DNA of 64,000 bases from Arenibacter algicola (lineage in GTDB: Bacteria > Bacteroidota > Bacteroidia > Flavobacteriales > Flavobacteriaceae). The DNA lies in assembly GCF_000733925.1 (NCBI RefSeq), contig NZ_JPOO01000001.1, forward strand, positions 1,860,001-1,924,000, given 5' to 3'. The notes beneath the pieces were generated by a model, which made no database searches, was not told where the DNA came from, and saw only the letters and a program-made list of their open reading frames with translations. A program made the translations under genes and the position numbers. Position 1 is the stretch's first letter. Each line of letters opens with the position of its first letter. Below are positions 55,753 through 64,000 of this stretch, piece after piece.

Positions 55753-56359
55753 AATATTCTGGCATCTTAGTACAGCGTAGAGTTCATTCTATATTAGTAA
55801 ACTTATTTTGTGAGGTTGCTTTTTTAATACAGGAATAATAGATTCCCTTATTTAATGTGTTAAATGGCAATTGAAGTAAAATAAGTAGTGGAAAGAATAC
55901 GGAAATAAGTAGTAAATTGATAAAGTTTAATTGTAACTGGCTGTACTTAGTCCCATCCATTGATTTCATTACAATATATATTTATTCTTTTTAAAGGTGT
56001 AGATAATAATATTATGAGGGCGTCTAAAAAGTATTTCAACCCCTCCATAATTTGCGTATTTGAGAATAGTTCTCCGATACCTACCCGAATAAAAAAGAGG
56101 CTGTCTTGACTTTTTAGACAGCCTCATTTATTTATAATATAAAAGCCAATTATCACCTCCTGCGATTATTAGGTAACTTTCAGAATAGGAGGATGCATAA
56201 ATAAATTTGAATTAGTGTATAATCATATTTTAAACAGATAGACCACTAATAATTACGATGAAATGGCAGTTAATGCATTAAATAGGTGTTAACGGGAATT
56301 TTTGTGTATCTTGAAAAGCTTTAGATATTTATTTAAACCAACCAATATTAAACCAACCA
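55753..56359. other. Noncoding gap of 607 bp containing a MITE-like element
   Basis: Besides the element at 56014-56127, a minus-strand frame at 55784-55969 could encode 61 residues with one hydrophobic helix (LLLISVFFPLLILLQLPF). There is no further support, so it is not called as a gene. The right part holds the upstream region of the outer-membrane protein gene, with TATCTTG at 56307 as a weak -7 box. Confidence 0.5.
56014..56127. mobile_element. MITE-like 114-bp relative of the IS1182 element
   Basis: The ends are ATGAGGGCGTCTAAAAAG on the left and, on the minus strand, ATGAGGCTGTCTAAAAAG on the right. Both match the ends of the IS at 28994-30740. No transposase lies between them. The right end carries a perfect hairpin, GAGGCTGTC (56097-56105) with GACAGCCTC (56117-56125), preceded by AAAAAA, so it acts as a terminator on the minus strand like the right IS end. 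Confidence 0.7.
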
Positions 56360-57121
56360 ATGTACAAACAAAAATTTTCTTTCATTCTCGTTTTTTTAAT
56401 GGGGTTTCAGGTCTTTTCCCAAAACGAAACTGCCTTGGGCAAGAACATCGTAAAGGTCAACTTGGCGGGCCTAACTTTCGGAAACTATCAAATTGGTGCG
56501 GAACGGGTTTTGTTCAAACCTTTTTCCGTGGCTGTATGGTATAGCACCGTTCCCATGGGCAAAGCCCCTTCTATCTATTCCACCAAATATGTATTAAGCA
56601 TTGATGCACTGGCTGATTTGGTAGAAGAATCCGAAGTGGAATATAATGCATTTACGGCAGAAGTAAGAGTGTATTTGGGCAAGGGGAATGCAAAAGGGAT
56701 TTATTTCGCGCCATTTTATCAAACTTCAAAATACAATTTTAAGGATTTCCCTTTTAAATATGAATCCGATAGAGGTATAACAGATCAACTGCAGGACGGA
56801 AAAGGGGCTATTTATAGGGATAACTTTGGGCTTTTGCTGGGCATACAATTCAGCATAGGCAAACACTTTGTTGTAGATGCCTTTCTTGGTCCGCAGCTTG
56901 CATCGGCAACGGGTCATTTAACAGCATTAGCGCCAAACCTAATATCAAATGATGAGCAAAATTCCTTGGCGTCCAATCTTGATGAAGTTTTTCGGGGAGA
57001 AACGGATTTGATTTCTGAAATAGGTATGATTGTGACAAGTAGAACAGGAGCACATGTGGAAATGTATCCTGATAGTTGGATTGATTTCAGGGGCGGACTG
57101 AGCCTTGGTTTTAGGTTTTAA
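56360..57121 (+). CDS. Outer-membrane beta-barrel protein (DUF3575-like)
   Basis: The 253-residue protein has a signal peptide (about 1-20, ending VFSQ). Alternating hydrophobic strands follow, for example VKVNLAGLTFGNYQIGAERV, EYNAFTAEVRVYLG, GIYFAPFYQTSKY and FGLLLGIQFSIGKHFVVDAFLGPQ, and it ends in FRGGLSLGFRF with a C-terminal Phe. This is the pattern of small barrels in the DUF3575 group. Function is unknown. A lipoprotein gene follows after 58 bp. Confidence 0.72.
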   Translation: MYKQKFSFILVFLMGFQVFSQNETALGKNIVKVNLAGLTFGNYQIGAERVLFKPFSVAVWYSTVPMGKAPSIYSTKYVLSIDALADLVEESEVEYNAFTAEVRVYLGKGNAKGIYFAPFYQTSKYNFKDFPFKYESDRGITDQLQDGKGAIYRDNFGLLLGIQFSIGKHFVVDAFLGPQLASATGHLTALAPNLISNDEQNSLASNLDEVFRGETDLISEIGMIVTSRTGAHVEMYPDSWIDFRGGLSLGFRF

Positions 57122-57179
57122 TGTATGTCCTAGTCATAAATGGTAAAACCTTTAATTACAAAACATTAAACATATAAAA

Positions 57180-57725
57180 ATGAAAACAAGAGTTAAAAAT
57201 AATTTCAAGCATGGCATTTATATAGCGCTCATCTTTATTCTTTCAGCTTGCTCAAAGGAGGATATGCATAGTGGAGCTTACGCCACTAGATACAAAGTAA
57301 TAGTTACTATGACCGGAGATTTACATGCATTCCATCAAACATTGGAAGTAAGAGGTACTGACTTTCAAGGAGATTATTCTGGAGGGGATTCTTCCCCAGA
57401 TGTAATTTATGAAGCACTTAATCCTGAAAATGAATTTGATTTTAGCGATACGCATTTGGAGGGATATTATAATGAAGATTTAGGCAGTCAAGAGAAATTA
57501 TTGCTATTTGGAGATCATAAACACACCTTTTACGTTTCATATAGCAATATCCCAAAGCAAGATATCGGTTCATACTCAATGACCATTAATATTTCGGTCT
57601 ATAAAAGTGATGAAAACATTGTGGGGGATTCTACATACCCAGAGATAGAAAACGTAACCGAAACCTTTACCACATCTAGTGAAAACACCAAATTGGAATG
57701 GTTTTATAGCTATGAGGATGAATGA
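57180..57725 (+). CDS. Lipoprotein of unknown function
   Basis: The 181-residue product has a lipoprotein signal ending LSACSKE (Cys24). The mature part is beta-rich and acidic, with YKVIVTMTGDLHAFHQTLEVRG and HTFYVSYSNIPKQDIGSYSMTINISVYK suggesting one Ig-like sandwich. No family is recognised. The next small frame starts inside its stop codon (ATGA overlap). Confidence 0.68.
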   Translation: MKTRVKNNFKHGIYIALIFILSACSKEDMHSGAYATRYKVIVTMTGDLHAFHQTLEVRGTDFQGDYSGGDSSPDVIYEALNPENEFDFSDTHLEGYYNEDLGSQEKLLLFGDHKHTFYVSYSNIPKQDIGSYSMTINISVYKSDENIVGDSTYPEIENVTETFTTSSENTKLEWFYSYEDE

Positions 57726-57991
57726 AATTCACTCTTGCAACCAGAACTATTAATGAGCACAGCAAAGTGGTTGACCGTAAATTTTCAATAAGTGTATCTA
57801 GAGACCAGTTTGTAGCCATTTTAGCCTCGTCCCGATACAGAGATATTAAAACCCCGTATTTATTGGGTAAAGTGTAAAATGAGGTACAAAAAGGTGCAGA
57901 AAGTATACGGAAATTAGCATTGGGTCAAAAATTCAGAATTGTATTTGAATGTTCTGAGACCGGTCTATTAATTTCCCTGACAACGCATTAG
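57722..57991 (+). pseudogene. Small gene interrupted by an in-frame TAA
   Basis: An ATG at 57722 overlaps the lipoprotein stop (ATGA). The frame runs 51 codons (MKFTLATRTINEHSKVVD...) to TAA at 57875-57877 and then stays open in the same frame for 37 more codons (NEVQKGAESIRKLALGQKF...) to TAG at 57989-57991. The part after the TAA has protein-like composition with alternating hydrophobic residues. I infer an 88-residue gene broken by one nonsense change, although the 51-residue form could itself be the product. No family is recognised. Confidence 0.45.
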
Positions 57992-58024
57992 TTTTCTTTT
58001 GAATTCTATACATTATTATGATTT

Positions 58025-58058
58025 GAGCCGATTAAAATAATTAATCGGCTCATTTTTT
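58025..58058 (+). terminator. Strong intrinsic terminator
   Basis: GAGCCGATTAA (58025-58035) pairs perfectly with TTAATCGGCTC (58041-58051) around AATAA, followed by ATTTTTT. It closes the plus-strand unit that starts at 56360 or 57180. Confidence 0.85.
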
Positions 58059-58267
58059 AATGATTTTTGAGCCAATGACAACTTAAATTGGATATCGTTC
58101 AGGGGTGACGGGACAAAATTATATGGACATAGTTAAACCTTCAGGGTTAACGGTCAATTTTAAGATAGTGTAAGTAACATTATATGGCGAATAAGAAGCA
58201 TAAAGTAACGGCCAATTTATTTCCACTAAGTAGCCGTGGGTTATTAGATATTATTTGGTTTAATATC

Positions 58268-58858
58268 TTAGACTACATTTTTGGTATTAACACCAAAAAT
58301 AAGCATCAAAATAGTTTCATATTTTTTGCCTAATTTTTCCCTAAGGATTCCAAAGGCCTTGGTAATTTGAGCTTCAACTGTTTTTATGGAGACGTTTAGG
58401 TGTTCCGATATTTCAATGTTGGTGAGTCCCTCTTTTTTGCTTAAGATAAATATTCTCTGGCATTTGGGGGGGAGGTTTTTTATTTCAGTATTCACTATCG
58501 TAATCATGCTTTCAATAATATTCTCATCAGTTTCCTCTACGACTTCTCCCATTGTCTCTAAATATTTTTGTTGTAATAACATCATAGCCTTATTTTTTTG
58601 ATAACTGTTTATAAATTCATTGTAAACAGATTTGTATAAAAAGCTTTGTATGGAGAATTGTTTTTTTAATTTTTTTCGCGATTTCCAGGTTTTTAAGAAT
58701 ACATTTTGCACTATGTCCTGGGCTTGGGCCGGATCATTTACTAAGGTTAGTGCATAGGCATTTAATCTTCTATGATAAGTGTCCAAAAGAAACATATACG
58801 CTTTCTCATTTCCGTTTATGAGGTTTTCAACCAGAGCTTCATTGTCGTTAAAATTCAT
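58268..58858 (-). CDS. ECF RNA polymerase sigma factor (Bacteroidota SusCD-linked type)
   Basis: The 196-residue protein has region 2 (YMFLLDTYHRRLNAYALTLVNDPAQAQDIVQNVFLKTW) and region 4 (LPPKCQRIFILSKKEGLTNIEISEHLNVSIKTVEAQITKAFGIL) with a helix-turn-helix. I chose the ATG at 58858; an upstream ATG at 58879 would add seven residues. It is divergent from the FecR-like anti-sigma gene, with 118 bp between. It should direct transcription of the SusCD genes when released by the anti-sigma factor. Confidence 0.88.
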   Translation of the reverse strand: MNFNDNEALVENLINGNEKAYMFLLDTYHRRLNAYALTLVNDPAQAQDIVQNVFLKTWKSRKKLKKQFSIQSFLYKSVYNEFINSYQKNKAMMLLQQKYLETMGEVVEETDENIIESMITIVNTEIKNLPPKCQRIFILSKKEGLTNIEISEHLNVSIKTVEAQITKAFGILREKLGKKYETILMLIFGVNTKNVV

Positions 58859-58976
58859 AAAAAGGTGTTTATATGTCAATTTTGAGGCAATAATAATGTG
58901 AATATAAAAAAATATTTAATAAAAAAGTTAGGGTATAGTAATTCTGTCTTGTATTATACAAAAGAAGGGTTTTAAA

Positions 58977-60137
58977 ATGATTTCCAAAGAAATAGAAAAT
59001 CTTATTGTTAAATATATATCCCAAGCTGCAACTGCTGCGGATTTAGATGTTCTTAATAAGTGGATTAAAGATGATAGAAATCATGTAGCATTTAAGGACT
59101 TCGTTAAAACTCATTTTGCAATTACTTTGGCAATGAATGATTCAGATATAAATAAAATTAAGGAAGAGCTCCAAAAAGAAATAAATAGGGATAAGAAGGC
59201 GAATTATAACCGAAGATTTTTATCTGTAATGAAATATGCCGCTATAGCTATTTTTTTTATTGGCGTTGGAATCATTTGGCAGCAAGGTATTTTTGAAAAT
59301 ACCGAAGCGGATATTATTATACCAAGAACTGATGTTATCACACTTGAATTGGAAAATGGGGATATCGAAGTCATCACGGAAGCAGGAACCACTCAAGTTC
59401 AGAATTCCAATGGAAAGGTGGTTGGTGTTCGGCAAGGCAATAAACTTGTGTACGACCAGAGTGAAGAATTGAAATTGGTGTACAACACATTAACAGTACC
59501 AAATGGCAAACAATTTAATATTGTGCTTTCAGATGGTAGTAATGTGCACTTAAACTCAGGAAGTTCAATTAAATACCCGATCAATTTTATAAAAGGGCAA
59601 AAACGTGAAGTATTTTTAACAGGCGAAGCTTTTTTTGATGTTGTCCATGACAAAGAAAATGCTTTTGTGGTTAATGCTCAGGAATTGGCTATACATGTCC
59701 ACGGGACAAAATTTAATGTCTCCAATTATCCGGAAGACAGGGATACTGAAGTGGTTTTGGTGGAGGGATCGGTTGGCCTTAAAGAATCCAATTTGGAAAA
59801 CGGCGACAAGGATGAAGTTTATCTTAAGCCTGGCTATATGGGTGTCTACAACAGGTCCGACAATAATATTTACCAAGAGGAGGTGAACACCTCAATATAT
59901 ACTTCTTGGATGAACGGAAATTTAGTTTTTAGAAATATTTCTTTTGAAAATATTATACAAAAATTGCAGCGCCATTATAATGTTGTTATTATAAATAACA
60001 ATGAAAAATTGGCTCACGAGACTTTCAATGCTACCATAGAAACTCAGCATGAGACCATTGAACAGGTGTTTAATTATTTTAACAAAGTCTATCAAATTGA
60101 ATATAAAATAATAGAGAATAAAATCATAATCCACTAA
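58977..60137 (+). CDS. FecR-family anti-sigma factor
   Basis: The 386-residue protein has a cytoplasmic N-terminal part (1-84) that should bind the sigma factor, one membrane helix (about 85-102), a periplasmic FecR domain (about 165-265; LTVPNGKQFNIVLSDGSNVHLNSGSSIKYP, REVFLTGEAFFDV) and a C-terminal DUF4974 domain (about 310-386). It senses the state of the TonB-dependent receptor encoded next and controls the sigma factor by release or proteolysis. It sits 172 bp upstream of the susC-like gene. Confidence 0.9.
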   Translation: MISKEIENLIVKYISQAATAADLDVLNKWIKDDRNHVAFKDFVKTHFAITLAMNDSDINKIKEELQKEINRDKKANYNRRFLSVMKYAAIAIFFIGVGIIWQQGIFENTEADIIIPRTDVITLELENGDIEVITEAGTTQVQNSNGKVVGVRQGNKLVYDQSEELKLVYNTLTVPNGKQFNIVLSDGSNVHLNSGSSIKYPINFIKGQKREVFLTGEAFFDVVHDKENAFVVNAQELAIHVHGTKFNVSNYPEDRDTEVVLVEGSVGLKESNLENGDKDEVYLKPGYMGVYNRSDNNIYQEEVNTSIYTSWMNGNLVFRNISFENIIQKLQRHYNVVIINNNEKLAHETFNATIETQHETIEQVFNYFNKVYQIEYKIIENKIIIH

Positions 60138-60223
60138 ACCAAAAACAGAATATGCCTATGAGAATAAATTGAGTAAGTAAATTCAATCACTTGACATATT
60201 ATGATTTTATATAAAATCAAAAA

Positions 60224-60255
60224 AAATCGGAAAATGCTGTAACATTTCCCGATTT
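60224..60255 (-). terminator. Hairpin with T-tract facing the fecR side
   Basis: AAATCGGAAAATG pairs with CATTTCCCGATTT with one mismatch around CTGTAA. On the minus strand the hairpin is followed by a T-run. No minus-strand gene ends here, so it may block antisense transcription or form a leader structure for susC. Confidence 0.45.
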
Positions 60256-60309
60256 CGTAAAGTGATTACATCTTTTAGAAAGTATAACCACCAGTAAACA
60301 TTCAAAATT

Positions 60310-63300
60310 ATGAAAAAACCACCAAAGTCTGGGGTAATTATCCCATGGCGCTTAAAATTTGATTTAAAAATGAAGTTGTCACTTCTTTTTTTAATAACCG
60401 TCTCCTTTGTAATGCAGGCCAATTCGTCCTATTCCCAGAAAACCAAAATATCCTTGGATTTGGGAAACGCCACTATGGAGGAGGTCATTGATGAAATCGA
60501 GGCCAATACTGAATTCAAGTTTATTTTTAATACTAAGACGGTTGATTTAAATCGTAGAGTTTCTATTAGTGTTAGGAAAGCTACAATTAAAAGAGTTTTG
60601 GAGATACTCTTTACAAATAAAGATATTTTATATGCCATAGAGGATCGCAAAATTCTTTTAAAAAGGAAGGAGACCACAATTGGGGTTCTTAGTGCTCCAT
60701 CTTCCAATGTTAATGTGAAAAGTATACAATTTCAGCTAAGTGGAAGTATAAGTGATAGTGAAGGACAGCCTTTACCAGGTGCAAGTATTGTTGAAAAAGG
60801 CACTTCTAATGGAACCCAATCCGATTTTGACGGGAATTATACTATGGAGGTAGCAAATGGGAACGCTGTACTAATAGTATCTTATATTGGTTATGCTACC
60901 AAGGAAATATCCCTTAATGGGCAGTCCGTACTCGATATAGTTTTGGAAGAGAGTGCTGCAGGTTTGGAAGAAGTTGTGGTTGTTGGCTACGGTACAATGA
61001 AAAAGGCCGATTTAACAGGCTCTGTATCCCAAGTGAAAACGGAAACCCTTGAGGCTGTCCCCGTATATAATATGGAGCAAGCTTTAAAAGTTGGCGCTGC
61101 AGGTGTTCGGGTATCCCAAAACTCCGGTACTCCGGGATCAAGGATCGAGGTTAGGATAAGAGGTGGCAATTCTATGATTGGGGATAACCAACCCTTATAT
61201 GTTGTTGATGGTTTCCCTGTTACGGGAGGTATCGATTTTTTGAACCCATCTGATATTGAATCTGTAGATATTTTAAAGGATGCTTCGGCAACTGCTATTT
61301 ATGGTTCAAGAGGAGCCAATGGGGTAGTAATTATTACTTCTAAACGAGGAGCGAAAGGACAGGATAGTAAAATCGAAATAAATAGTTTTTTTGGTAATCA
61401 GGAGGCAATCAACCGTTATGACTTACTGGATGCACAAGAATATGCCATAATTGCCAACGAATGGTTGAAAAATGAAGGTTTGGATCCCTTTTTTGACCCG
61501 AACACGGTTGTAAATCCAGGTACAGACTGGTGGGATGCTGTTTTTAGGGTAGCTCCAGTTACAAACAATACCATTACATTTTCTGGCAGTTCTGAAAAAG
61601 GAAGGTATTCTATTTCAGGTAATTACTATGATCAAGAAGGGATTATAGAAAATTCTGGTGTCGTTAGGGGATCAGTAAGATTGAACTTGGACCAGCAGTT
61701 AAAAAGCTGGTTAAAAATGGGTGTCAATCTTCAATTATCGAGGAATGAGCAGAATTTAGTTTCGGTGGACAATGGTAACCGTGGGAATTCTTTGCTTTCG
61801 GCTGCAGCCTCGGCCCCGCCAACTTTACCGATTTATGATGAGAACGGCTTGCCTACACAAATTGAACAGGCCTATAATTTCGGATCCGCAGATATGCGTA
61901 ATCCAATCATATGGACGCTTAGAAAGAATCAGAATTTTGCCAATAGTGTTTTAGCGAATACAAATTTAGATATTGCTTTTACTCCTGAATTATCGTTTAA
62001 GACCTTGGTTGGCCTACAATATCAAGATGGAAGAAATGAAACGTTCATACCTATTATCTACGGTAATGATAGAGGCTCGGCCTCTGAAAGCAATTCCTAT
62101 TCAAATTCATTCCTAACGGAGAACGTTCTTACCTATTCCAAGGTTTTTAATGAAAAACATAGTGTAAATGTTATAGGTGGAGCTACATACCAAACCAATA
62201 TAAGTAGAAATTCTGGCATAAGTGTTAGTGGTTTTGCCAATAATGTTACGGAGAATTATGAATTGGCCGCTGCGGAATCAGTAGGAAATCCTTTCTCGGG
62301 ATATACGGACTGGACCTTGGCCTCTTTCCTTTCTAGAGTAAATTATTCCTTTGATGGAAAATATTTGTTCACTGCTAGTATAAGGGCAGATGGTTCTTCA
62401 AGATTTGGCGATAACCATAAATGGGGATATTTTCCTTCTGGGGCCATAGCTTGGAGGATATCCGATGAACCTTTTCTTAAAGAAAGTGAAGTTGTCAATA
62501 ATTTAAAATTACGTGCCAGTTATGGTATTACAGGAAATACGGCACTAAATCCATATCAATCCTTGGATAGGCTCGGTTCTGTTAAATATATATATGGAAA
62601 TCAGACAGATGTCATTGGATTCGTGCCCAGTGGAATTTCAAATAGTGATCTGAAGTGGGAAACCACGGGTCAGTTGGATGTGGGTTTTGATTTAAATATC
62701 TTGAACGATAGGCTACGTTTTGTTTTCGATTATTACAAAAAGAATACTAAGGATTTGTTGGCATCTGTGCCACTTCCACCCTCAGTAGGTTTTGGATCTA
62801 TACTTAGAAATTTAGGCGAGATACAGAATTCTGGTATTGAACTGAGTGTAGACGCCGACATACTCAGGGGAGATTTTAAATGGGATATATCAACTCAATT
62901 CTCAGCAAACAAAAATGAGGTAATGGAACTTGCAGGGGACAGCGATATTTTTGGAGCTGAACAGGGCGCAGTTTGGCCAAGTGCCAACATAGCTAGGGTA
63001 GGTGAACCTTTGGGAGCATTCTATGGTCTGCTAGAGGATGGTTTGGACGAGAATGGTTTTATAAAGTATCAGGATCTTAGTGGTCCGGACGGAGTACCGG
63101 ATGGTGTGGTCAATGCTTTGGACCGGGTTATTCTGGGCAGTTACCACCCTGATTTTATATATGGTCTAACTTCGAACTTTAGTTATAAAGGTATAGAACT
63201 CAATATTTCTTTGGAAGGGGTACAAGGAAATGAATTGTTTAATGCCACCAATGGTACTCATCTAAATTCGTTTCAGAGAGGAAATAATCAATTCAGGGAT

Positions 63301-63669
63301 ATATTAGGCAATTACTGGACGGAGGAAAATCCCGATCCGAATGCAAAATATCCTAAAATAAGTAGTGCTACGCAGATAACTGTGTCCGATCGTTTCATTG
63401 AAGATGCCAGTTATTTAAGGATTCGCTCATTAAGGTTGGCATATAATTTACCGGTACAGCAAATTGGATTGACTGGTTTTGATATGGCCCAAATATATCT
63501 ATCGGGAACAAACTTGTTCACGTTTACCAGTTATACTGGACTTGATCCCGAAGCAAATACTCGTGGTACCGACTCAAGCAATGTGGCAGATCGATTAAGG
63601 TTCGGACATGATCAAAGTAGCTATCCAAATGCAAAAATTTATGCCATTGGTTTAAAATTTAGATTTTAA
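60310..63669 (+). CDS. SusC/RagA-type TonB-dependent receptor with signalling (STN) domain
   Basis: The 1119-residue protein has a signal helix (about 21-42) and an STN domain (about 48-100; ISLDLGNATMEEVIDEIEANTEFKFIF). A carboxypeptidase-regulatory-like domain follows (about 128-210; ISDSEGQPLPGASIVEKGTSNG), then the plug (about 218-330; GYGTMKKADLTGSV, LKDASATAIYGSRGANGVVIITSKRG) and the barrel with a C-terminal FRF. The STN domain marks it as a transducer that contacts FecR. It imports a glycan or oligosaccharide with the SusD-like lipoprotein 18 bp downstream. Confidence 0.95.
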   Translation: MKKPPKSGVIIPWRLKFDLKMKLSLLFLITVSFVMQANSSYSQKTKISLDLGNATMEEVIDEIEANTEFKFIFNTKTVDLNRRVSISVRKATIKRVLEILFTNKDILYAIEDRKILLKRKETTIGVLSAPSSNVNVKSIQFQLSGSISDSEGQPLPGASIVEKGTSNGTQSDFDGNYTMEVANGNAVLIVSYIGYATKEISLNGQSVLDIVLEESAAGLEEVVVVGYGTMKKADLTGSVSQVKTETLEAVPVYNMEQALKVGAAGVRVSQNSGTPGSRIEVRIRGGNSMIGDNQPLYVVDGFPVTGGIDFLNPSDIESVDILKDASATAIYGSRGANGVVIITSKRGAKGQDSKIEINSFFGNQEAINRYDLLDAQEYAIIANEWLKNEGLDPFFDPNTVVNPGTDWWDAVFRVAPVTNNTITFSGSSEKGRYSISGNYYDQEGIIENSGVVRGSVRLNLDQQLKSWLKMGVNLQLSRNEQNLVSVDNGNRGNSLLSAAASAPPTLPIYDENGLPTQIEQAYNFGSADMRNPIIWTLRKNQNFANSVLANTNLDIAFTPELSFKTLVGLQYQDGRNETFIPIIYGNDRGSASESNSYSNSFLTENVLTYSKVFNEKHSVNVIGGATYQTNISRNSGISVSGFANNVTENYELAAAESVGNPFSGYTDWTLASFLSRVNYSFDGKYLFTASIRADGSSRFGDNHKWGYFPSGAIAWRISDEPFLKESEVVNNLKLRASYGITGNTALNPYQSLDRLGSVKYIYGNQTDVIGFVPSGISNSDLKWETTGQLDVGFDLNILNDRLRFVFDYYKKNTKDLLASVPLPPSVGFGSILRNLGEIQNSGIELSVDADILRGDFKWDISTQFSANKNEVMELAGDSDIFGAEQGAVWPSANIARVGEPLGAFYGLLEDGLDENGFIKYQDLSGPDGVPDGVVNALDRVILGSYHPDFIYGLTSNFSYKGIELNISLEGVQGNELFNATNGTHLNSFQRGNNQFRDILGNYWTEENPDPNAKYPKISSATQITVSDRFIEDASYLRIRSLRLAYNLPVQQIGLTGFDMAQIYLSGTNLFTFTSYTGLDPEANTRGTDSSNVADRLRFGHDQSSYPNAKIYAIGLKFRF

Positions 63670-63687
63670 CTATTAATGTAAAAAATC

Positions 63688-64000
63688 ATGAAAAATATAT
63701 TTCTATTAATAATTACGACGATACTGTTTTCTGGCTGTGAAAAGGCACTAGAAGAAGTACCTAAAGATTTTGTTTCCAAGGCAAACTTTTATAAAAATGA
63801 GGAAGATGCCGAGGCCGCTATCGCCGGGGCCTATGCAGGTATGCAAAACGATTTTTTCGGGATAACCAATTATCTAATGACCGAACTACATGGTGATTAT
63901 TTATTTGGTAGAGGCTCTCAGGCTCCTATTACCATATGGAATCAAATTTTGAACCAGCAGAATATAGGGAGGTGCGCTACCAATTGGTCCTCATTTTATA
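63688..64000 (+). CDS. SusD/RagB-like lipoprotein, N-terminal part (cut by window edge)
   Basis: The frame opens at ATG 63688 and is still open at the end of the window (104 codons). It has a lipoprotein signal ending LFSGC (Cys17), then EVPKDFVSKANFYKNEEDAEAAIAGAYAGM, the conserved SusD N-terminus. It should form the substrate-binding lid of the SusC-like receptor. Confidence 0.93.
   Translation, partial: MKNIFLLIITTILFSGCEKALEEVPKDFVSKANFYKNEEDAEAAIAGAYAGMQNDFFGITNYLMTELHGDYLFGRGSQAPITIWNQILNQQNIGRCATNWSSFY

Noticed and set aside
1..64000. tRNA, rRNA, tmRNA or known riboswitch genes
   Set aside because: I scanned the intergenic stretches by eye and saw no cloverleaf or conserved aptamer; a covariance-model search would be needed to exclude them.

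Overview
The window comes from a Bacteroidota chromosome, most likely a marine member of the Flavobacteriaceae. The genus cannot be fixed from sequence alone. The evidence is AT-rich DNA (roughly 35-40% GC by eye), weak or absent Shine-Dalgarno sites, a type IX secretion C-terminal sorting domain, an ECF sigma/FecR/SusC/SusD set, many lipoproteins, and intrinsic terminators that fit the gene layout.

Layout. (1) 1-4648, minus strand: two tandem paralogues of a secreted PQQ-type sugar dehydrogenase (one cut by the window edge) with a small lipoprotein between them. (2) 5228-13270, minus strand: a tight seven-gene run of carrier protein, asparagine-synthase-like amidotransferase, NAD-synthase-like enzyme, AMP-forming acyl ligase, two FemAB/BioF2-type acyltransferases and a formyltransferase. 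This is the most unusual part of the window. (3) 13667-28676: glycan assembly genes, including two separate initiating sugar-phosphate transferases, five GT4 glycosyltransferases, two DegT-type aminotransferases, a NodB-type deacetylase, a GNAT enzyme, a Wzy-like polymerase and a Wzx/MurJ-like flippase. (4) 28994-30740: an IS1182-family insertion sequence whose two ends carry inward-facing terminator hairpins. (5) 30792-32453: a pectate-lyase-like lipoprotein. (6) 33399-38269: UDP-uronic-acid enzymes (TviB- and TviC-like, UDP-glucose dehydrogenase, UDP-glucuronate 4-epimerase). (7) 38970-45043: PglF/WbpM-like 4,6-dehydratase, Wza, Wzc and a PHP-type tyrosine phosphatase. (8) 45085-46070: a 348-bp tandem repeat array with REP-like palindromes. 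(9) 46425-55752: mixed metabolic genes (ATP-grasp, GNAT, MFS, PhnA, molybdenum hydroxylase pair, small exported proteins). (10) 56014-56127: a 114-bp MITE-like relative of the IS. (11) 56360-64000: an outer-membrane protein, a lipoprotein, an interrupted small gene, then sigma/FecR/SusC/SusD, the last running off the edge.

How it fits together. Regions 2-7 read as one Wzx/Wzy-type surface polysaccharide locus. The nucleotide-sugar enzymes would make UDP-GalNAcA, UDP-GlcA, UDP-GalA and a 4-keto/4-amino sugar. The two initiating transferases start lipid-linked units, the GT4 enzymes extend them, Wzx flips and Wzy polymerises, and Wza/Wzc/PHP phosphatase export and control chain length. The carrier-protein cassette and formyltransferase plausibly make and attach an acyl, aminoacyl or formyl decoration. 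The lyase may cut a uronic-acid-rich polymer, possibly the cell's own. The SusCD set at the right edge looks like the start of a glycan-uptake locus with trans-envelope sigma control.

All functional calls rest on motif reading and family knowledge; no database search was run.
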